64,000 nucleotides of DNA. Origin: Roseobacter sp. (lineage in GTDB: Bacteria > Pseudomonadota > Alphaproteobacteria > Rhodobacterales > Rhodobacteraceae). The position numbers and the translations under genes were made by a program. Numbering within the stretch: the first letter of the stretch is position 1; every line of letters starts with the position of its first letter. Below are positions 9,265 through 18,263 of this stretch, in pieces. The stretch lies in NCBI GenBank assembly GCA_002731875.1, contig PCCY01000037.1, positions 82,557 through 146,556 of the forward strand, in the 5' to 3' direction. Below the pieces are notes generated by a model. That model was not told the DNA's origin. It ran no database searches and was given only the letters and a program-made list of their open reading frames with translations.

Positions 9265-9330
9265 AAGGGGGCCAGCCCCCATCGCCCTGATAGGGCGATT
9301 CCCCCGGAGTTTTTTCCTCGCAAAATGAAA
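9265..9330. repeat. Dispersed terminator-like repeat, copy A
   Basis: Two consecutive hairpins (GGGGG/CCCCC at 9267-9280 and ATCGCCC/GGGCGAT at 9281-9299) are followed by the core CCCCCGGAGTTTTTTCC and then CGCAAAATGAA. The same core recurs at 11697-11752, 32487-32520 and 48625-48678. Here it separates the convergent mraY and glsA genes and ends in a T run on the plus strand, so it should terminate mraY transcripts. Similar GC-rich elements are widespread between genes of Rhodobacteraceae. Confidence 0.7.
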
Positions 9331-9334
9331 GTTG

Positions 9335-10246
9335 CTAGAAGATAGACCAGCCCATTGCCCGGGCCAGGCTGGCCATGGCCTGGGTGCCTTTGAGAGAGTT
9401 GCCGTAACGATTGAGCCCCGGCGACCAGACCGCGATGCTGGCCTTGCCCGGTACGATTGCCAAGATGCCTCCTCCGACGCCTGATTTCGCGGGCAGACCC
9501 ACCCGATATGCAAAATCACCGGAGCCGTCGTAGTGGCCGCAGGTGAGCATCAGCGCATTCAGGCGTCGAATACGTTGCGGCAGGATCATACGAGGAAATT
9601 TCGGGGTTTCGATCAGGAAGCGGCCTGCCATCGCGAGTTGCCGTACCGACATTTCAATCGCGCAGTGGTGAAAATACGTCCCCAGGGCTTTTTCAGGGGT
9701 ATTGTTGAGGTTGCCGCAAGAGGCCAGAAAATGTGCAAGCGCGAAGTTGCGGTGCCCATGCGCCGTTTCGGATGCGGCGACGGAGTGGTTGATGTGGATG
9801 TTATCGTCACCGGCGGCGGCGCGGACGAACTGGAGTATTTCCGCCAGCGTATCCCGGGGCTCGCGTCCTGTCAGAATCTCGTCGGTGGTGACGATTGCCC
9901 CGGCATTGATAAAGGGGTTTCGCGGGCGCCCCGATTCCTGTTCAAGTTGGACAATCGAATTGAAGGCCCGGCCCGAGGGTTCCCGGCCCACCCGGCGCCA
10001 CAACTGGTCACCAGATCTGCCCAAGGCGATGGCGAGTGTGAACACCTTGGTTATCGATTGCACGGAGAACGCGGTATCGGCGTTACCTGCTGTGAAGACG
10101 TCGCCATCGTCGGTCGTAACCGCGATGGCGAATTGCGCCGGATCGACACGGGCCAGTTCGGGGATATACGCCGCCACGTCGCCCCAGGTGTCGTTTGCGC
10201 GCATGTCATCGTTGAGCTGGGACAAGATCTCTGGCAGAGGGGGCAT
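9335..10246 (-). CDS. glsA: Glutaminase
   Basis: This is a glutaminase of the serine-dependent GlsA/GlsB family, hydrolysing glutamine to glutamate and ammonia in the cytoplasm. The 303-residue protein has the nucleophile motif S64-I-T-K67 and the conserved stretches [20 protein letters not shown] and [12 protein letters not shown] lies six bases before the ATG. The gene is transcribed against the dcw genes and sits in the middle of them, converging on mraY and diverging from murD with only ~47 bases between starts. A link to wall synthesis (glutamate for MurI and MurD) is possible but is only inference from position. Confidence 0.94.
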   Translation of the reverse strand: MPPLPEILSQLNDDMRANDTWGDVAAYIPELARVDPAQFAIAVTTDDGDVFTAGNADTAFSVQSITKVFTLAIALGRSGDQLWRRVGREPSGRAFNSIVQLEQESGRPRNPFINAGAIVTTDEILTGREPRDTLAEILQFVRAAAGDDNIHINHSVAASETAHGHRNFALAHFLASCGNLNNTPEKALGTYFHHCAIEMSVRQLAMAGRFLIETPKFPRMILPQRIRRLNALMLTCGHYDGSGDFAYRVGLPAKSGVGGGILAIVPGKASIAVWSPGLNRYGNSLKGTQAMASLARAMGWSIF

Positions 10247-10293
10247 GGGAAGCTCCGATCAGTTTCAGAGCTATCGCTAGCAGGAGAATGGGC

Positions 10294-11688
10294 ATGATAC
10301 CAGTTCAGGGATTGAGCGGCGCGAAGGTAGCTGTTTTGGGATTGGGCCGATCCGGTCTGTCTGCTGCGCGGGCCCTGCGGGCCGGGGGGGCGGTGGTGGT
10401 ATGTTGGGATGATAATCCGGCGGCGCGCCGTATCGCGGAGGCCGAGGGGTTCGACTGTGTCGACTTTTTGAAGCCAAACGCGTTTGAGGCCGTGGCACGG
10501 TTGATCGTGTCGCCCGGTATCGCACATCTATACCCGGCACCGAACCCTGTCATTGTCGCGGCACAAGATGCGGGGGTTGCGGTCGACAATGATATCGGGC
10601 TGTTCTTTCAAAGCTTTGCTACTTTGGCGTGGGATGATTTCGACCTGGTCCCCAAGGTGATCGCGGTGACTGGATCAAACGGAAAATCCACCACCTCGGC
10701 ATTGATCCATCACGTGTTGACACATGCGGGGCGGCCAGCACAGTTGGCCGGGAATATCGGGCGCGGCGTTCTGGATATCGAGCCTGCCATTGACGGCGAA
10801 GTGGTGGTTCTGGAGTTGTCGAGCTATCAGACGGAACTTGCGCGTAACCTGACGCCGGATATCGCTGTGTTCACCAACCTCAGCCCCGATCATCTGGATC
10901 GTCATGCGGGGATGGGGGGGTATTTTGCGGCCAAGCGGCGTTTGTTCGCCGAGGGCGGGCCAGACCGGGCGGTGATTGGCGTCGACGAGCCCGAGGGGCG
11001 GTTTTTGGCGGGCCAGTTGAGCGAAGGGGCAGCGGATGACCGGGTGATCCGGGTATCTGTGGAGCGTAAGTTGACGGGGCTGGGGTGGCAGGTATTCGCA
11101 CGCAGAGGGTTTTTGTCGGAGTATCGGCAGGGCAAGCAGATCGGGTCGATCGACTTGCGGGCGGTGACCGGGTTGCCAGGTGCGCATAACCATCAAAACG
11201 CCTGCGCGGCCTATGCGGCATGCCGAACCCTGGGGTTCGCCCCGAAGGTCATTGAGGCTGCGTTTCACAGTTTCGGCGGATTGCCGCATCGCAGTCAGAC
11301 CATTGGAGAACGGGATGGAGTGCGCTTTGTCAATGACAGCAAGGCCACGAACGTTGACAGCGCCGTCAAGGCACTGGCCGCGTTCGAGAGCATTCGGTGG
11401 ATTTGCGGGGGGCTGGAGAAGGAAGGGGGCGTTGGAGTGCTCGCCGGTCCGATAAGTACCGTCCGCAAGGCTTACGTGATCGGGCGCGAGGCGGCACAGT
11501 TTGCGATGAAACTGGGCGTTGAGGCGGAGGTTTGCGGGACGATGGAAAAGGCCGTTGCTCGGGCGGTCGCCGAGGCCGAACCGGGAGATGTCGTGCTCTT
11601 GGCACCCGCAGCCGCGAGCTTTGATCAATATGATAATTTCGAGCGGCGGGGCGAAGACTTTGTGGTTCAGGCGCGCAAGCATTTGTAA
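10294..11688 (+). CDS. murD: UDP-MurNAc-L-Ala:D-Glu ligase MurD
   Basis: MurD adds D-glutamate to UDP-MurNAc-L-Ala in the cytoplasm. The protein has an N-terminal Rossmann-like start ([14 protein letters not shown]), the ATP loop GSNGKST (127-133), the [10 protein letters not shown] motif and the C-terminal NDSKATN motif. I chose the ATG at 10294 because AGGAG lies seven bases before it; the ATG at 10288 is only one base from that ribosome-binding site. The gene stands alone on its strand between glsA and the flavoprotein gene, so it must be read from a promoter in or near the short glsA-murD gap or from far read-through. Confidence 0.96.
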   Translation: MIPVQGLSGAKVAVLGLGRSGLSAARALRAGGAVVVCWDDNPAARRIAEAEGFDCVDFLKPNAFEAVARLIVSPGIAHLYPAPNPVIVAAQDAGVAVDNDIGLFFQSFATLAWDDFDLVPKVIAVTGSNGKSTTSALIHHVLTHAGRPAQLAGNIGRGVLDIEPAIDGEVVVLELSSYQTELARNLTPDIAVFTNLSPDHLDRHAGMGGYFAAKRRLFAEGGPDRAVIGVDEPEGRFLAGQLSEGAADDRVIRVSVERKLTGLGWQVFARRGFLSEYRQGKQIGSIDLRAVTGLPGAHNHQNACAAYAACRTLGFAPKVIEAAFHSFGGLPHRSQTIGERDGVRFVNDSKATNVDSAVKALAAFESIRWICGGLEKEGGVGVLAGPISTVRKAYVIGREAAQFAMKLGVEAEVCGTMEKAVARAVAEAEPGDVVLLAPAAASFDQYDNFERRGEDFVVQARKHL

Positions 11689-11696
11689 GGCGCGAC

Positions 11697-11752
11697 GCCG
11701 GGGCGCTGCCCCCGCAGCCTGAGGCTGCTCCCCCGGGATAAAGGCCATTTGG
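11697..11752. repeat. Dispersed terminator-like repeat, copy D (diverged)
   Basis: Two hairpins (GGGGC/GCCCC at 11700-11712 and GCAGCC/GGCTGC at 11714-11728) precede TCCCCCGGGATAAAGGCCA. The architecture is the same as in the copy at 9265-9330, but the core reads GGGATAAA instead of GGAGTTTT. It fills the gap between the convergent murD and flavoprotein genes and probably helps end transcription from one or both sides. Confidence 0.55.
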
Positions 11753-11755
11753 AAT

Positions 11756-12937
11756 TCAGGTTCTGCAGGCAATGTCCCGCGCTGCGGCCATCGCGGAGGA
11801 CCAGGCCCATTGAAAATTATACCCTCCGAGCCAGCCGGTCACGTCGATCGCTTCGCCGATGAAATACAGGCCGCGCACGGTTTTTGATTCCATCGTTTTT
11901 GAGGACAGGGCATCTGTGTCGACACCGCCCAGGGTGACTTCGGCGGTGCGGTAGCCTTCGGTTCCCGACGGGGTCAGAGACCAGTTTGACAGTGTTTCAC
12001 ACAGCGCCTGCAGGCGACTGTCGGACCAGTCGGCGAGGTTGCCGCCAAGATCCATGTCGGCTGCCAGATAGTCGACAAGGCGGGTGGGCAGATGGTGCGC
12101 CAGCTCTGTTGTCAGGTTGCGGCGACCGGAGGCTTGACGTTGGTCACGCAATGCAGCGAATACGTCTTTGCCCGTCAGCAGATTGACGCTGATTGCATGC
12201 CCGGGCGTCCAGTAGCTTGAAGCCTGGAGTATTGCGGGGCCGGAAAGACCACGGTGGGTGAACAGAAGTGCTTCGTCGAAGGATGTGGCTGCGGCGGTTA
12301 CGCGCGCGGGTACCGCGGCGCCCGAGAGTGGGGCAAATCGTGCATCGGTAAATGTCAACGGCACGAGCCCGGGGCGGGTATCGGTCACGGGGATGCCGAA
12401 TTGGATCGCTATATCGTAGGCACGTCCTGTGGCACCCATCTTGGGGATCGATTTTCCCCCTGTCGCGATGACCAGCTGATTGGCCGTCACCCTGGTCGCG
12501 CCTTGCGAGGTGACAAGAGACATGCTGAAGCCACTGTCGGTTTTCCCGATCTGTTCGACCGTGGATTGCAAGCGCAGTTCCACGCCTGCTTTTTGCATCA
12601 GGTCGCGAAGCATGGCGATGATCTGTTTGGCGGAGATGTCACAGAACAGTTGTCCAAGGGTTTTTTCGTGCCATGCGATGGCATGGGCGTCAACGAGCGC
12701 GATAAAGTCCCATTGGGTATATTTGGCCAATGCTGATTTGGCGAAATGCGGGTTGCGCGAGATGAACGCCGCCGGCGCGCAGTACATATTGGTGAAATTG
12801 CAACGCCCCCCGCCTGAAATGCGGATTTTCTCGCCCGGGGCCCGTGCGTGATCGACCGCCAGAACCGACCCTCCGGCGTGGGCTGCGCACATCATGCCGG
12901 CTGCCCCTGCGCCCAATATAACCGTATCATAATGCAT
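11756..12937 (-). CDS. HI0933/BaiN-family FAD-dependent oxidoreductase
   Basis: This 393-residue flavoprotein has the N-terminal FAD-binding Rossmann motif GAGAAGMMCA just after the start, the family signature SGGGRCNFTN, a central ATGGKS segment and a C-terminal GGYNFQWAWSSAMAAA stretch. These define the HI0933/BaiN/RdsA group of putative NAD(P)/FAD oxidoreductases, whose physiological reactions are mostly unknown. I placed the start at the ATG at 12937, directly before MHYDTVILGAGAAG; an in-frame upstream extension shows no family similarity. It is transcribed against murD and ftsW and diverges from the peroxiredoxin-like gene at 13058, so a redox partnership with that gene is possible but unproven. 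Confidence 0.9.
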   Translation of the reverse strand: MHYDTVILGAGAAGMMCAAHAGGSVLAVDHARAPGEKIRISGGGRCNFTNMYCAPAAFISRNPHFAKSALAKYTQWDFIALVDAHAIAWHEKTLGQLFCDISAKQIIAMLRDLMQKAGVELRLQSTVEQIGKTDSGFSMSLVTSQGATRVTANQLVIATGGKSIPKMGATGRAYDIAIQFGIPVTDTRPGLVPLTFTDARFAPLSGAAVPARVTAAATSFDEALLFTHRGLSGPAILQASSYWTPGHAISVNLLTGKDVFAALRDQRQASGRRNLTTELAHHLPTRLVDYLAADMDLGGNLADWSDSRLQALCETLSNWSLTPSGTEGYRTAEVTLGGVDTDALSSKTMESKTVRGLYFIGEAIDVTGWLGGYNFQWAWSSAMAAARDIACRT

Positions 12938-13057
12938 CAGAAGCGCTTTGCCCGACCTGCGCGTTTCGGTCAAGTGCGCGTGATGGCGGTTGTCGCGCGG
13001 ACAAACCGGTCTAGCCTTGGACCTGTGACGAATTGAAATCAAGCAGGAGACACCGCG

Positions 13058-13585
13058 GTGAACGTATTAGACGCAGGAAATACCTTTCCAAGATTAGCGA
13101 TCCCGGAGCTTAAAGGCGGGATGCTGACATTGGGGGAGCCGCGCGGAAACCACGACTGGCAAATGGTCGTGGTCTATCGGGGATTGCATTGCCCGATATG
13201 CAAGAAATACCTGGCGACGCTTGAAGGGTTGGTTCCCGAATTTGCCGAACTTGGCGTCGACGTGGTTACCGTGTCAGGGGACCCGTTGGAAAAGGCGCGC
13301 CAAATGGCACAGGATCAAAACCTGTCGCTGGCAATCGGATATGACCTGAGTGTCACGCAGATGCGGGAGCTGGGGCTTTTCGTATCCGACCCGCGAAGCC
13401 CGCTGGAAACCGACCGTCCGTTTGCCGAACCGGGGCTTTTCGTGATCAATGCCGAGGGCGATATCCAAATCATTGATTTGTCAAATGCTCCATTCGCAAG
13501 GCCGGATCTGCAAAGCCTTTTGAACGGGGTGAAATTCATTCGCGACAAAGACTATCCAATCCGCGGCACGCATGACGATACCTGA
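13058..13585 (+). CDS. Peroxiredoxin-like (AhpC/TSA) protein
   Basis: The 175-residue protein has a thioredoxin fold of the AhpC/TSA/redoxin type. The active-site helix reads GLHCPICKKYL with Cys45 and Cys48, so it has two nearby cysteines (CPIC), more like a thioredoxin or peroxiredoxin-Q relative than a classic PxxTxxC peroxiredoxin. It presumably reduces peroxides or disulfides in the cytoplasm; no signal peptide is seen. The start is GTG with AGGAG eight bases upstream. It diverges from the flavoprotein gene (120 bases apart) and lies upstream of ftsW, separated by a GC-rich hairpin. Confidence 0.85.
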   Translation: MNVLDAGNTFPRLAIPELKGGMLTLGEPRGNHDWQMVVVYRGLHCPICKKYLATLEGLVPEFAELGVDVVTVSGDPLEKARQMAQDQNLSLAIGYDLSVTQMRELGLFVSDPRSPLETDRPFAEPGLFVINAEGDIQIIDLSNAPFARPDLQSLLNGVKFIRDKDYPIRGTHDDT

Positions 13586-13592
13586 GCTGCTT

Positions 13593-13628
13593 TGCGCGGG
13601 GCGTGATAAAACATACTAGCCCCGCGCA
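13593..13628. terminator. GC-rich hairpin between peroxiredoxin-like gene and ftsW
   Basis: A perfect 10-bp inverted repeat (TGCGCGGGGC at 13593-13602 with GCCCCGCGCA at 13619-13628) encloses 16 bases and begins seven bases after the stop of the peroxiredoxin-like gene. No T run follows, so termination would be partial or factor-assisted. It may separate this gene from the ftsW block. Confidence 0.5.
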
Positions 13629-13696
13629 CCAAATCGGGTTACAGTGAAAGTTAGATCCCGTAAAGGGGCGTTTTGAGGCAGTGTAAGGCGATATCC

Positions 13697-14866
13697 ATGA
13701 CAGAAATGGTCTATGGCGCGGTTCCCGTTCGGGATGGGGAACCTATTCTTCCAAAGTGGTGGCGGACAATCGACAAGTGGGCGATGTCCAGCATTCTCAT
13801 GCTGTTTGTCGTCGGCATGTTGCTAGGCCTGGCCGCATCACCGCCGTTGGCTGCGAAGAACGGTTTCGATTCTTTTTACTATGTGCAGCGACAGGCGGTA
13901 TTTGGTGTGCTTGCCATCGTGGCAATGCTGTTGACGTCGATGATGACGCCTACGCTTGTGCGCCGGCTGGCTGTCGTCGGGTTTTTGGTGTTCTTTGTGG
14001 CGCTGGCATTGCTGCCGTTTTTTGGAACCGATTTCGGAAAGGGCGCGGTGCGCTGGTATTCGATGGGGTTTGCATCCTTTCAGCCATCGGAGTTTCTGAA
14101 ACCGGGGTTTGTGGTTGTCGCGGCGTGGATGATGGCCGCCGCGCTTGAGATTAACGGACCTCCCGGCAAAACCTGGTCATTCGCGCTGTGTATCTCGATC
14201 GTGCTGATGCTGGCCTTGCAACCCGACTTTGGCCAGGCCTGTCTGGTGCTGTTTGGCTGGGGGGTAATGTATTTCGTGGCTGGTGCGCCCTTGTTCTTGC
14301 TGGTGGGAATGGCCGGGATGGTCGTGGTGGCGGGCAGTTTTGCCTATTCAAGCTCGGAACACTTTGCGCGGCGAATTGACGGGTTTTTATCCGCAGATAT
14401 CGATCCGCGGACCCAGATTGGCTATGCCACTGATGCCATCCGCGAGGGCGGGTTGTTCGGCGTAGGCGTCGGAGAGGGGCAAGTGAAGTGGTCGCTGCCT
14501 GACGCACATACGGATTTCATCATCGCCGTTGCCGCGGAGGAATACGGGTTGATCCTCGTGATGATCGTGATCGCCCTTTATGCAGTCATCGTTGTGCGTT
14601 CACTACTGCGCCTGGTGCGTGAACGCGACCCGTTCATCCGCCTGGCCGGTACCGGTCTGGCATCCATGTTCGCAGTGCAGGCGATGATCAACATGGGCGT
14701 TGCTGTAAGATTGCTGCCCGCCAAAGGCATGACCTTGCCGTTTGTCAGCTATGGCGGGTCTTCTGTAATTGCCTCGGGTATTGCGGTTGGCATGTTGCTT
14801 GCTTTCACACGGTCGCGTCCGCAGGGCCAGATATCTGACCTGCTAAGCCGGGGCCGGGGCCGGTGA
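13697..14866 (+). CDS. ftsW: Septal peptidoglycan polymerase FtsW
   Basis: FtsW is the SEDS-family glycosyltransferase that polymerises lipid II at the septum with FtsI. The 389-residue polytopic protein has about ten membrane helices and the family segments [28 protein letters not shown], and the C-terminal [14 protein letters not shown] chose the ATG at 13697 (a TTG eight codons upstream is less likely). Its TGA overlaps the murG GTG start as GTGA, so the synthase and the enzyme that makes its lipid II substrate are translationally linked. Confidence 0.95.
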   Translation: MTEMVYGAVPVRDGEPILPKWWRTIDKWAMSSILMLFVVGMLLGLAASPPLAAKNGFDSFYYVQRQAVFGVLAIVAMLLTSMMTPTLVRRLAVVGFLVFFVALALLPFFGTDFGKGAVRWYSMGFASFQPSEFLKPGFVVVAAWMMAAALEINGPPGKTWSFALCISIVLMLALQPDFGQACLVLFGWGVMYFVAGAPLFLLVGMAGMVVVAGSFAYSSSEHFARRIDGFLSADIDPRTQIGYATDAIREGGLFGVGVGEGQVKWSLPDAHTDFIIAVAAEEYGLILVMIVIALYAVIVVRSLLRLVRERDPFIRLAGTGLASMFAVQAMINMGVAVRLLPAKGMTLPFVSYGGSSVIASGIAVGMLLAFTRSRPQGQISDLLSRGRGR

Positions 14867-15963
14867 CGGCACCATTGCTCATTATCGCGGCGGGCGGAAC
14901 CGGCGGGCATATGTTCCCGGCTCAGGCGTTGGCCGAGGTGATGCTGGCACGGGGGTGGCGGGTTAAATTGACCACCGACGCGAGAGGCGCGCGCTTTACC
15001 GGCGGATTTCCCCACACTGTCGAGATCCAGGAGATCTCGAGCGCGACGTTTGCGCGTGGCGGCATCGCGGCCAAGTTGCTGGTTCCGTTTCGTATCATCG
15101 GGGGCGTCGCGGGCGCGGTCATGGGCCTCATGCGCGACAAACCCGCCGTTGTGGTGGGATTTGGCGGATACCCTTCGATTCCCGCTCTGACAGCGGCATG
15201 GATCTTGCGACGACCGCGTATGATACACGAACAAAACGGTGTCCTGGGCCGGGTGAATGCGTTCTTCACCAAGCGGGTCGACATGGTGGCCTGTGGTACC
15301 TGGCCCACGGCGTTGCCCGAAGGTGTCGAGGCGCATCACACAGGCAATCCGGTACGCAAATCGGTGCTGGAACGCGCGGGCGCAGGATATATCGCGCCCG
15401 GTGATTACCCGATGGAGCTGCTGGTGATCGGCGGAAGCCAAGGCGCGAGAATCCTGAGCGAAGTCATTCCGCCCGCGATCGCCAATCTGCCCTTGGACGT
15501 GCTGCGCAATATACGTGTCAGTCATCAAGCGCGCGACGAAGACGGTCAGCGCGTGACGGAGTTTTATGCCGAGAACGGGATAAACGCCGACGTTCAGCCG
15601 TTCTTCCACGATATGCCACGCCGTATGTCCGAAGCCCAGCTGGTGATAAGCCGGGCCGGCGCGTCCAGCGTTGCCGATCTTTCAATCATCGGACGTCCGT
15701 CAATCCTGATCCCCTATGCCGCAGCGACCGGAGACCACCAAAGCGCCAATGCGCGTGGACTTGTCGGTGCCGGTGCCGCGATCATGGTGCCCGAGAACAT
15801 GGCGAACCCCGAAAGCATCACCGCGCAAATCGAAATGGTACTGGGCCACCCCGAAGGGGCCTTGCAAATGTCGCGGGCGGCCATGTCGGTCGGCAAACCC
15901 GACGCCGCAGAAGATTTAGCCCAGATGGTGGAAGCCCTGGCAAGTAAAGGATCACAGAGATGA
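14863..15963 (+). CDS. murG: Lipid II synthase MurG (UDP-GlcNAc transferase)
   Basis: MurG adds GlcNAc from UDP-GlcNAc to lipid I on the inner membrane face, giving lipid II. The GT28 N-terminal loop [11 protein letters not shown], the second glycine loop [10 protein letters not shown], and the UDP-binding [11 protein letters not shown] segment are all present in 366 residues. The start is GTG overlapping the ftsW stop; the stop in turn overlaps the murC ATG (ATGA), making ftsW-murG-murC a tightly coupled string. Confidence 0.96.
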   Translation: MTAPLLIIAAGGTGGHMFPAQALAEVMLARGWRVKLTTDARGARFTGGFPHTVEIQEISSATFARGGIAAKLLVPFRIIGGVAGAVMGLMRDKPAVVVGFGGYPSIPALTAAWILRRPRMIHEQNGVLGRVNAFFTKRVDMVACGTWPTALPEGVEAHHTGNPVRKSVLERAGAGYIAPGDYPMELLVIGGSQGARILSEVIPPAIANLPLDVLRNIRVSHQARDEDGQRVTEFYAENGINADVQPFFHDMPRRMSEAQLVISRAGASSVADLSIIGRPSILIPYAAATGDHQSANARGLVGAGAAIMVPENMANPESITAQIEMVLGHPEGALQMSRAAMSVGKPDAAEDLAQMVEALASKGSQR

Positions 15964-17375
15964 ACGCAGCTACGAAGCTCCCGACGGATGTTGGGCCGAT
16001 CCATTTTGTAGGCATCGGCGGCATCGGCATGTCGGGTATCGCCGAGGTGCTGATAAACCATGGCTATCGGGTTCAGGGGTCTGATCTGAAAAATACGAAA
16101 ATTACCGACCGGCTTCAAGATTTGGGTGCAAAGATATTTGAAGGTCAGCGGGCCGAAAATATCCAGGGCGCGGAAGTGATCGTAATCTCCTCGGCCATCA
16201 AGCCGGGCAACCCCGAACTGGATGCCGCGCGGCTTGCCGGTCTGCCGATTGTACGCCGGGCGGAAATGCTGGCTGAACTGATGCGGTTAAAGTCCAACAT
16301 CGCTGTGGCGGGTACCCACGGCAAAACCACAACCACGACGATGGTGGCCGAATTGCTGGTGGCCGGGGGCATCGATCCTACGGTTATCAATGGCGGTATC
16401 ATCCATGCCTATGGGTCGAATGCGCGAATGGGGCAGGGTGAATGGATGGTGGTGGAGGCCGACGAATCTGACGGCACCTTCAACCGCCTGCCCGCAACCA
16501 TCGCGATCGTAACCAACATTGACCCCGAACACATGGAGCATTGGGGCGACTTTGACAGGTTGCGCAAAGGCTTTCTGGATTTTGTATCCAACATTCCGTT
16601 TTACGGGGTGGCTGTGTGCTGTACCGATCACCCCGAGGTGCAGGCGCTCGTCGGCAAAATATCCGACCGCCGGGTGCTGACCTATGGGTTCAATGCCCAG
16701 GCGGACGTGCGCGCCGTGAACTTGCAGTACAAGGCGGGTGTCGCACATTTCGACATCAAGCTGCGGGCCGAAGCGATTACGATCAAGGATTGCACTTTGC
16801 CGATGCCGGGCGATCACAATGTGTCAAACGCACTGGCGGCCGTCGCTGTGTCGCGCCATCTGGGCATGAAGGCCGAAGAGATACGGGCGGCTCTTGCGGG
16901 ATTCGGCGGCGTAAACCGGCGGTTCACCAAAGTTGGCGAAGTTGACGGCGTGACCATCATCGACGACTATGGCCATCATCCCGTTGAAATCACCGCAGTT
17001 CTCAAGGCGGCGCGCCAAGCGACAGAAGGGCGGGTGATTGCTGTGCATCAGCCACACCGTTACAGTCGCTTACACCACCATTTCGAAGAGTTCTGCGCCT
17101 GTTTCAACGACGCAGATGTGGTCGGAATTGCCGAGGTCTATTCTGCTGGCGAAACCCCGATCGACGGGGCAAGCCGCGATGATCTGGTCGCGGGTCTGAT
17201 CCGGCATGGCCATCGCCATGCCCGTGCCGTGAAGAATGAAAAAGATCTGGCGCGTTTGGTCCGTGAACAGGCTGGTCCAGGCGACATGGTGGTGTGTCTT
17301 GGGGCCGGGACGATCAGCGCTTGGGCGAATGCATTGCCCGCCTCGCTTGCTGCACTGAAGAAAGAGGCCGTGTGA
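15960..17375 (+). CDS. murC: UDP-N-acetylmuramate:L-alanine ligase MurC
   Basis: MurC attaches L-alanine to UDP-MurNAc, the first step of stem-peptide assembly. The protein (471 residues) has the N-terminal nucleotide-sensing loop GIGGIGMSG, the ATP-binding loop [10 protein letters not shown], the EADESDGTF motif and the [10 protein letters not shown] motif of the C-terminal domain. It overlaps murG by four bases. The next gene, a small membrane-protein gene, starts 26 bases downstream and is probably in the same transcript. Confidence 0.97.
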   Translation: MNAATKLPTDVGPIHFVGIGGIGMSGIAEVLINHGYRVQGSDLKNTKITDRLQDLGAKIFEGQRAENIQGAEVIVISSAIKPGNPELDAARLAGLPIVRRAEMLAELMRLKSNIAVAGTHGKTTTTTMVAELLVAGGIDPTVINGGIIHAYGSNARMGQGEWMVVEADESDGTFNRLPATIAIVTNIDPEHMEHWGDFDRLRKGFLDFVSNIPFYGVAVCCTDHPEVQALVGKISDRRVLTYGFNAQADVRAVNLQYKAGVAHFDIKLRAEAITIKDCTLPMPGDHNVSNALAAVAVSRHLGMKAEEIRAALAGFGGVNRRFTKVGEVDGVTIIDDYGHHPVEITAVLKAARQATEGRVIAVHQPHRYSRLHHHFEEFCACFNDADVVGIAEVYSAGETPIDGASRDDLVAGLIRHGHRHARAVKNEKDLARLVREQAGPGDMVVCLGAGTISAWANALPASLAALKKEAV

Positions 17376-17401
17376 ATGGCCCGCGCTGGTAAGGCTGGGG
17401 G

Positions 17402-17659
17402 GTGCTGATGGCGATGCTATGGGGCTGCATCCTTTGGGTCTTTTGCTCTGCTACGGTGGCCACTCTTCCACTTCGGTTGCAGTATTGGCCAGGTGCGATA
17501 TTGCTTGGTATCGCGCCGGTTCTGATCGTGATGATCGGTATACAGGTCGGCTGGATCTTCGCGCTTCCCGCTTTGGCGGCGCTTTTGTCCATGTACCGGA
17601 ACCCCTTGCGAATTCTGTTGGCAAAATTGCTCAAGGCAAACCGGGGGGTGACCCGATGA
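17402..17659 (+). CDS. Small two-helix membrane protein between murC and murB
   Basis: This is an 85-residue hydrophobic protein with two to three predicted membrane segments (about residues 4-22 and 30-60) and a basic C-terminus (RNPLRILLAKLLKANR), which would put the tail in the cytoplasm. Its pattern resembles the following DUF2484 protein, so the two could be distant duplicates. No catalytic motif is seen. The start is GTG with AAGG seven bases upstream; an ATG at 17408 follows a run of G and is an alternative. The stop overlaps the next start (ATGA). Its place inside the division cluster suggests a divisome or wall role, which is inference. Confidence 0.75.
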   Translation: MLMAMLWGCILWVFCSATVATLPLRLQYWPGAILLGIAPVLIVMIGIQVGWIFALPALAALLSMYRNPLRILLAKLLKANRGVTR

Positions 17660-17916
17660 CCCTCTCTTTGGTTCTTGCGTGCTTTTGGGCGGTGGTCGCC
17701 AATATTCTGGCCATGACCTCAAGCACCGATAATCATTGGCGTCATGCCTATGGGCTGATTATCATCGGCATCCCGATCCTGGGTTACGTCACCATGCAAC
17801 ATGGACCTTGGCTTGGGTTGCTGGTGCTGGCCGCGGGGTGTTCGGTATTGCGTTGGCCGGTTGTGCATTTGATGCGTTGGGTGAGGCTACGCAGTTTTCG
17901 GGGCCCGGCGGAATGA
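17656..17916 (+). CDS. DUF2484 family membrane protein
   Basis: This 86-residue protein matches the DUF2484 pattern: MTLSLVLACFWAVVANILAM, an HHWRHAY-like polar turn (here DNHWRHAY), then two more hydrophobic helices (GLIIIGIPILGYVT and GLLVLAAGCSVL) and a basic end. DUF2484 is known almost only from Rhodobacteraceae and lies between murC and murB; its function is unknown. The start is fixed by the ATGA overlap with the preceding gene. Its own stop overlaps the next ATG, so three small membrane proteins are made from a coupled message. Confidence 0.85.
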   Translation: MTLSLVLACFWAVVANILAMTSSTDNHWRHAYGLIIIGIPILGYVTMQHGPWLGLLVLAAGCSVLRWPVVHLMRWVRLRSFRGPAE

Positions 17917-18263
17917 CCACGACGCTTGCGTTGTTGATCATGGTGCTGGTGGTTTGGATGATCGCGGCAGGCTGGTGCGGGTTCGCCAAGCGGTTTTTCG
18001 GTTTCGTGCTGGTGTTGGCGATCGGGCTGGCGCTGAATTGGGGCTGGATGGTGTGGGGGTTGGATGCCAAGCCCTTTGAGCACCCGGTTCTGGTGGCGCA
18101 GGGCGCAGCGATTGGATACGCCCTGTGCGCCTTTGCAATCGGGTGGATGGCCGGGCGCATCACCCGCGAATTTCAGGCGACACGCATCGAACGAAACACG
18201 GGTCAGCAGGTCTCGCTGGGTTTGACGCAGTGCGAAAAGGACGCTACGCCCCGGTATGACTGA
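17913..18263 (+). CDS. Small three-helix membrane protein before murB
   Basis: This is a 116-residue protein with three hydrophobic stretches (about residues 4-24, 29-48 and 61-83) followed by a ~35-residue charged tail ([13 protein letters not shown]...). I do not recognise a family. The ATG at 17913 overlaps the stop of the DUF2484 gene, and the stop lies eight bases inside murB, so it is embedded between two coupled genes and should be real. A longer in-frame extension upstream overlaps DUF2484 in another frame and is unlikely to be translated. Confidence 0.75.
   Translation: MTTTLALLIMVLVVWMIAAGWCGFAKRFFGFVLVLAIGLALNWGWMVWGLDAKPFEHPVLVAQGAAIGYALCAFAIGWMAGRITREFQATRIERNTGQQVSLGLTQCEKDATPRYD

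Noticed and set aside
10288..10293. Earlier ATG as the murD start
   Set aside because: Only one base from the AGGAG; the ATG at 10294 has normal spacing.
9533..10297. 254-codon plus-strand frame opposite the glutaminase
   Set aside because: Shadow of a clearly conserved glutaminase gene.
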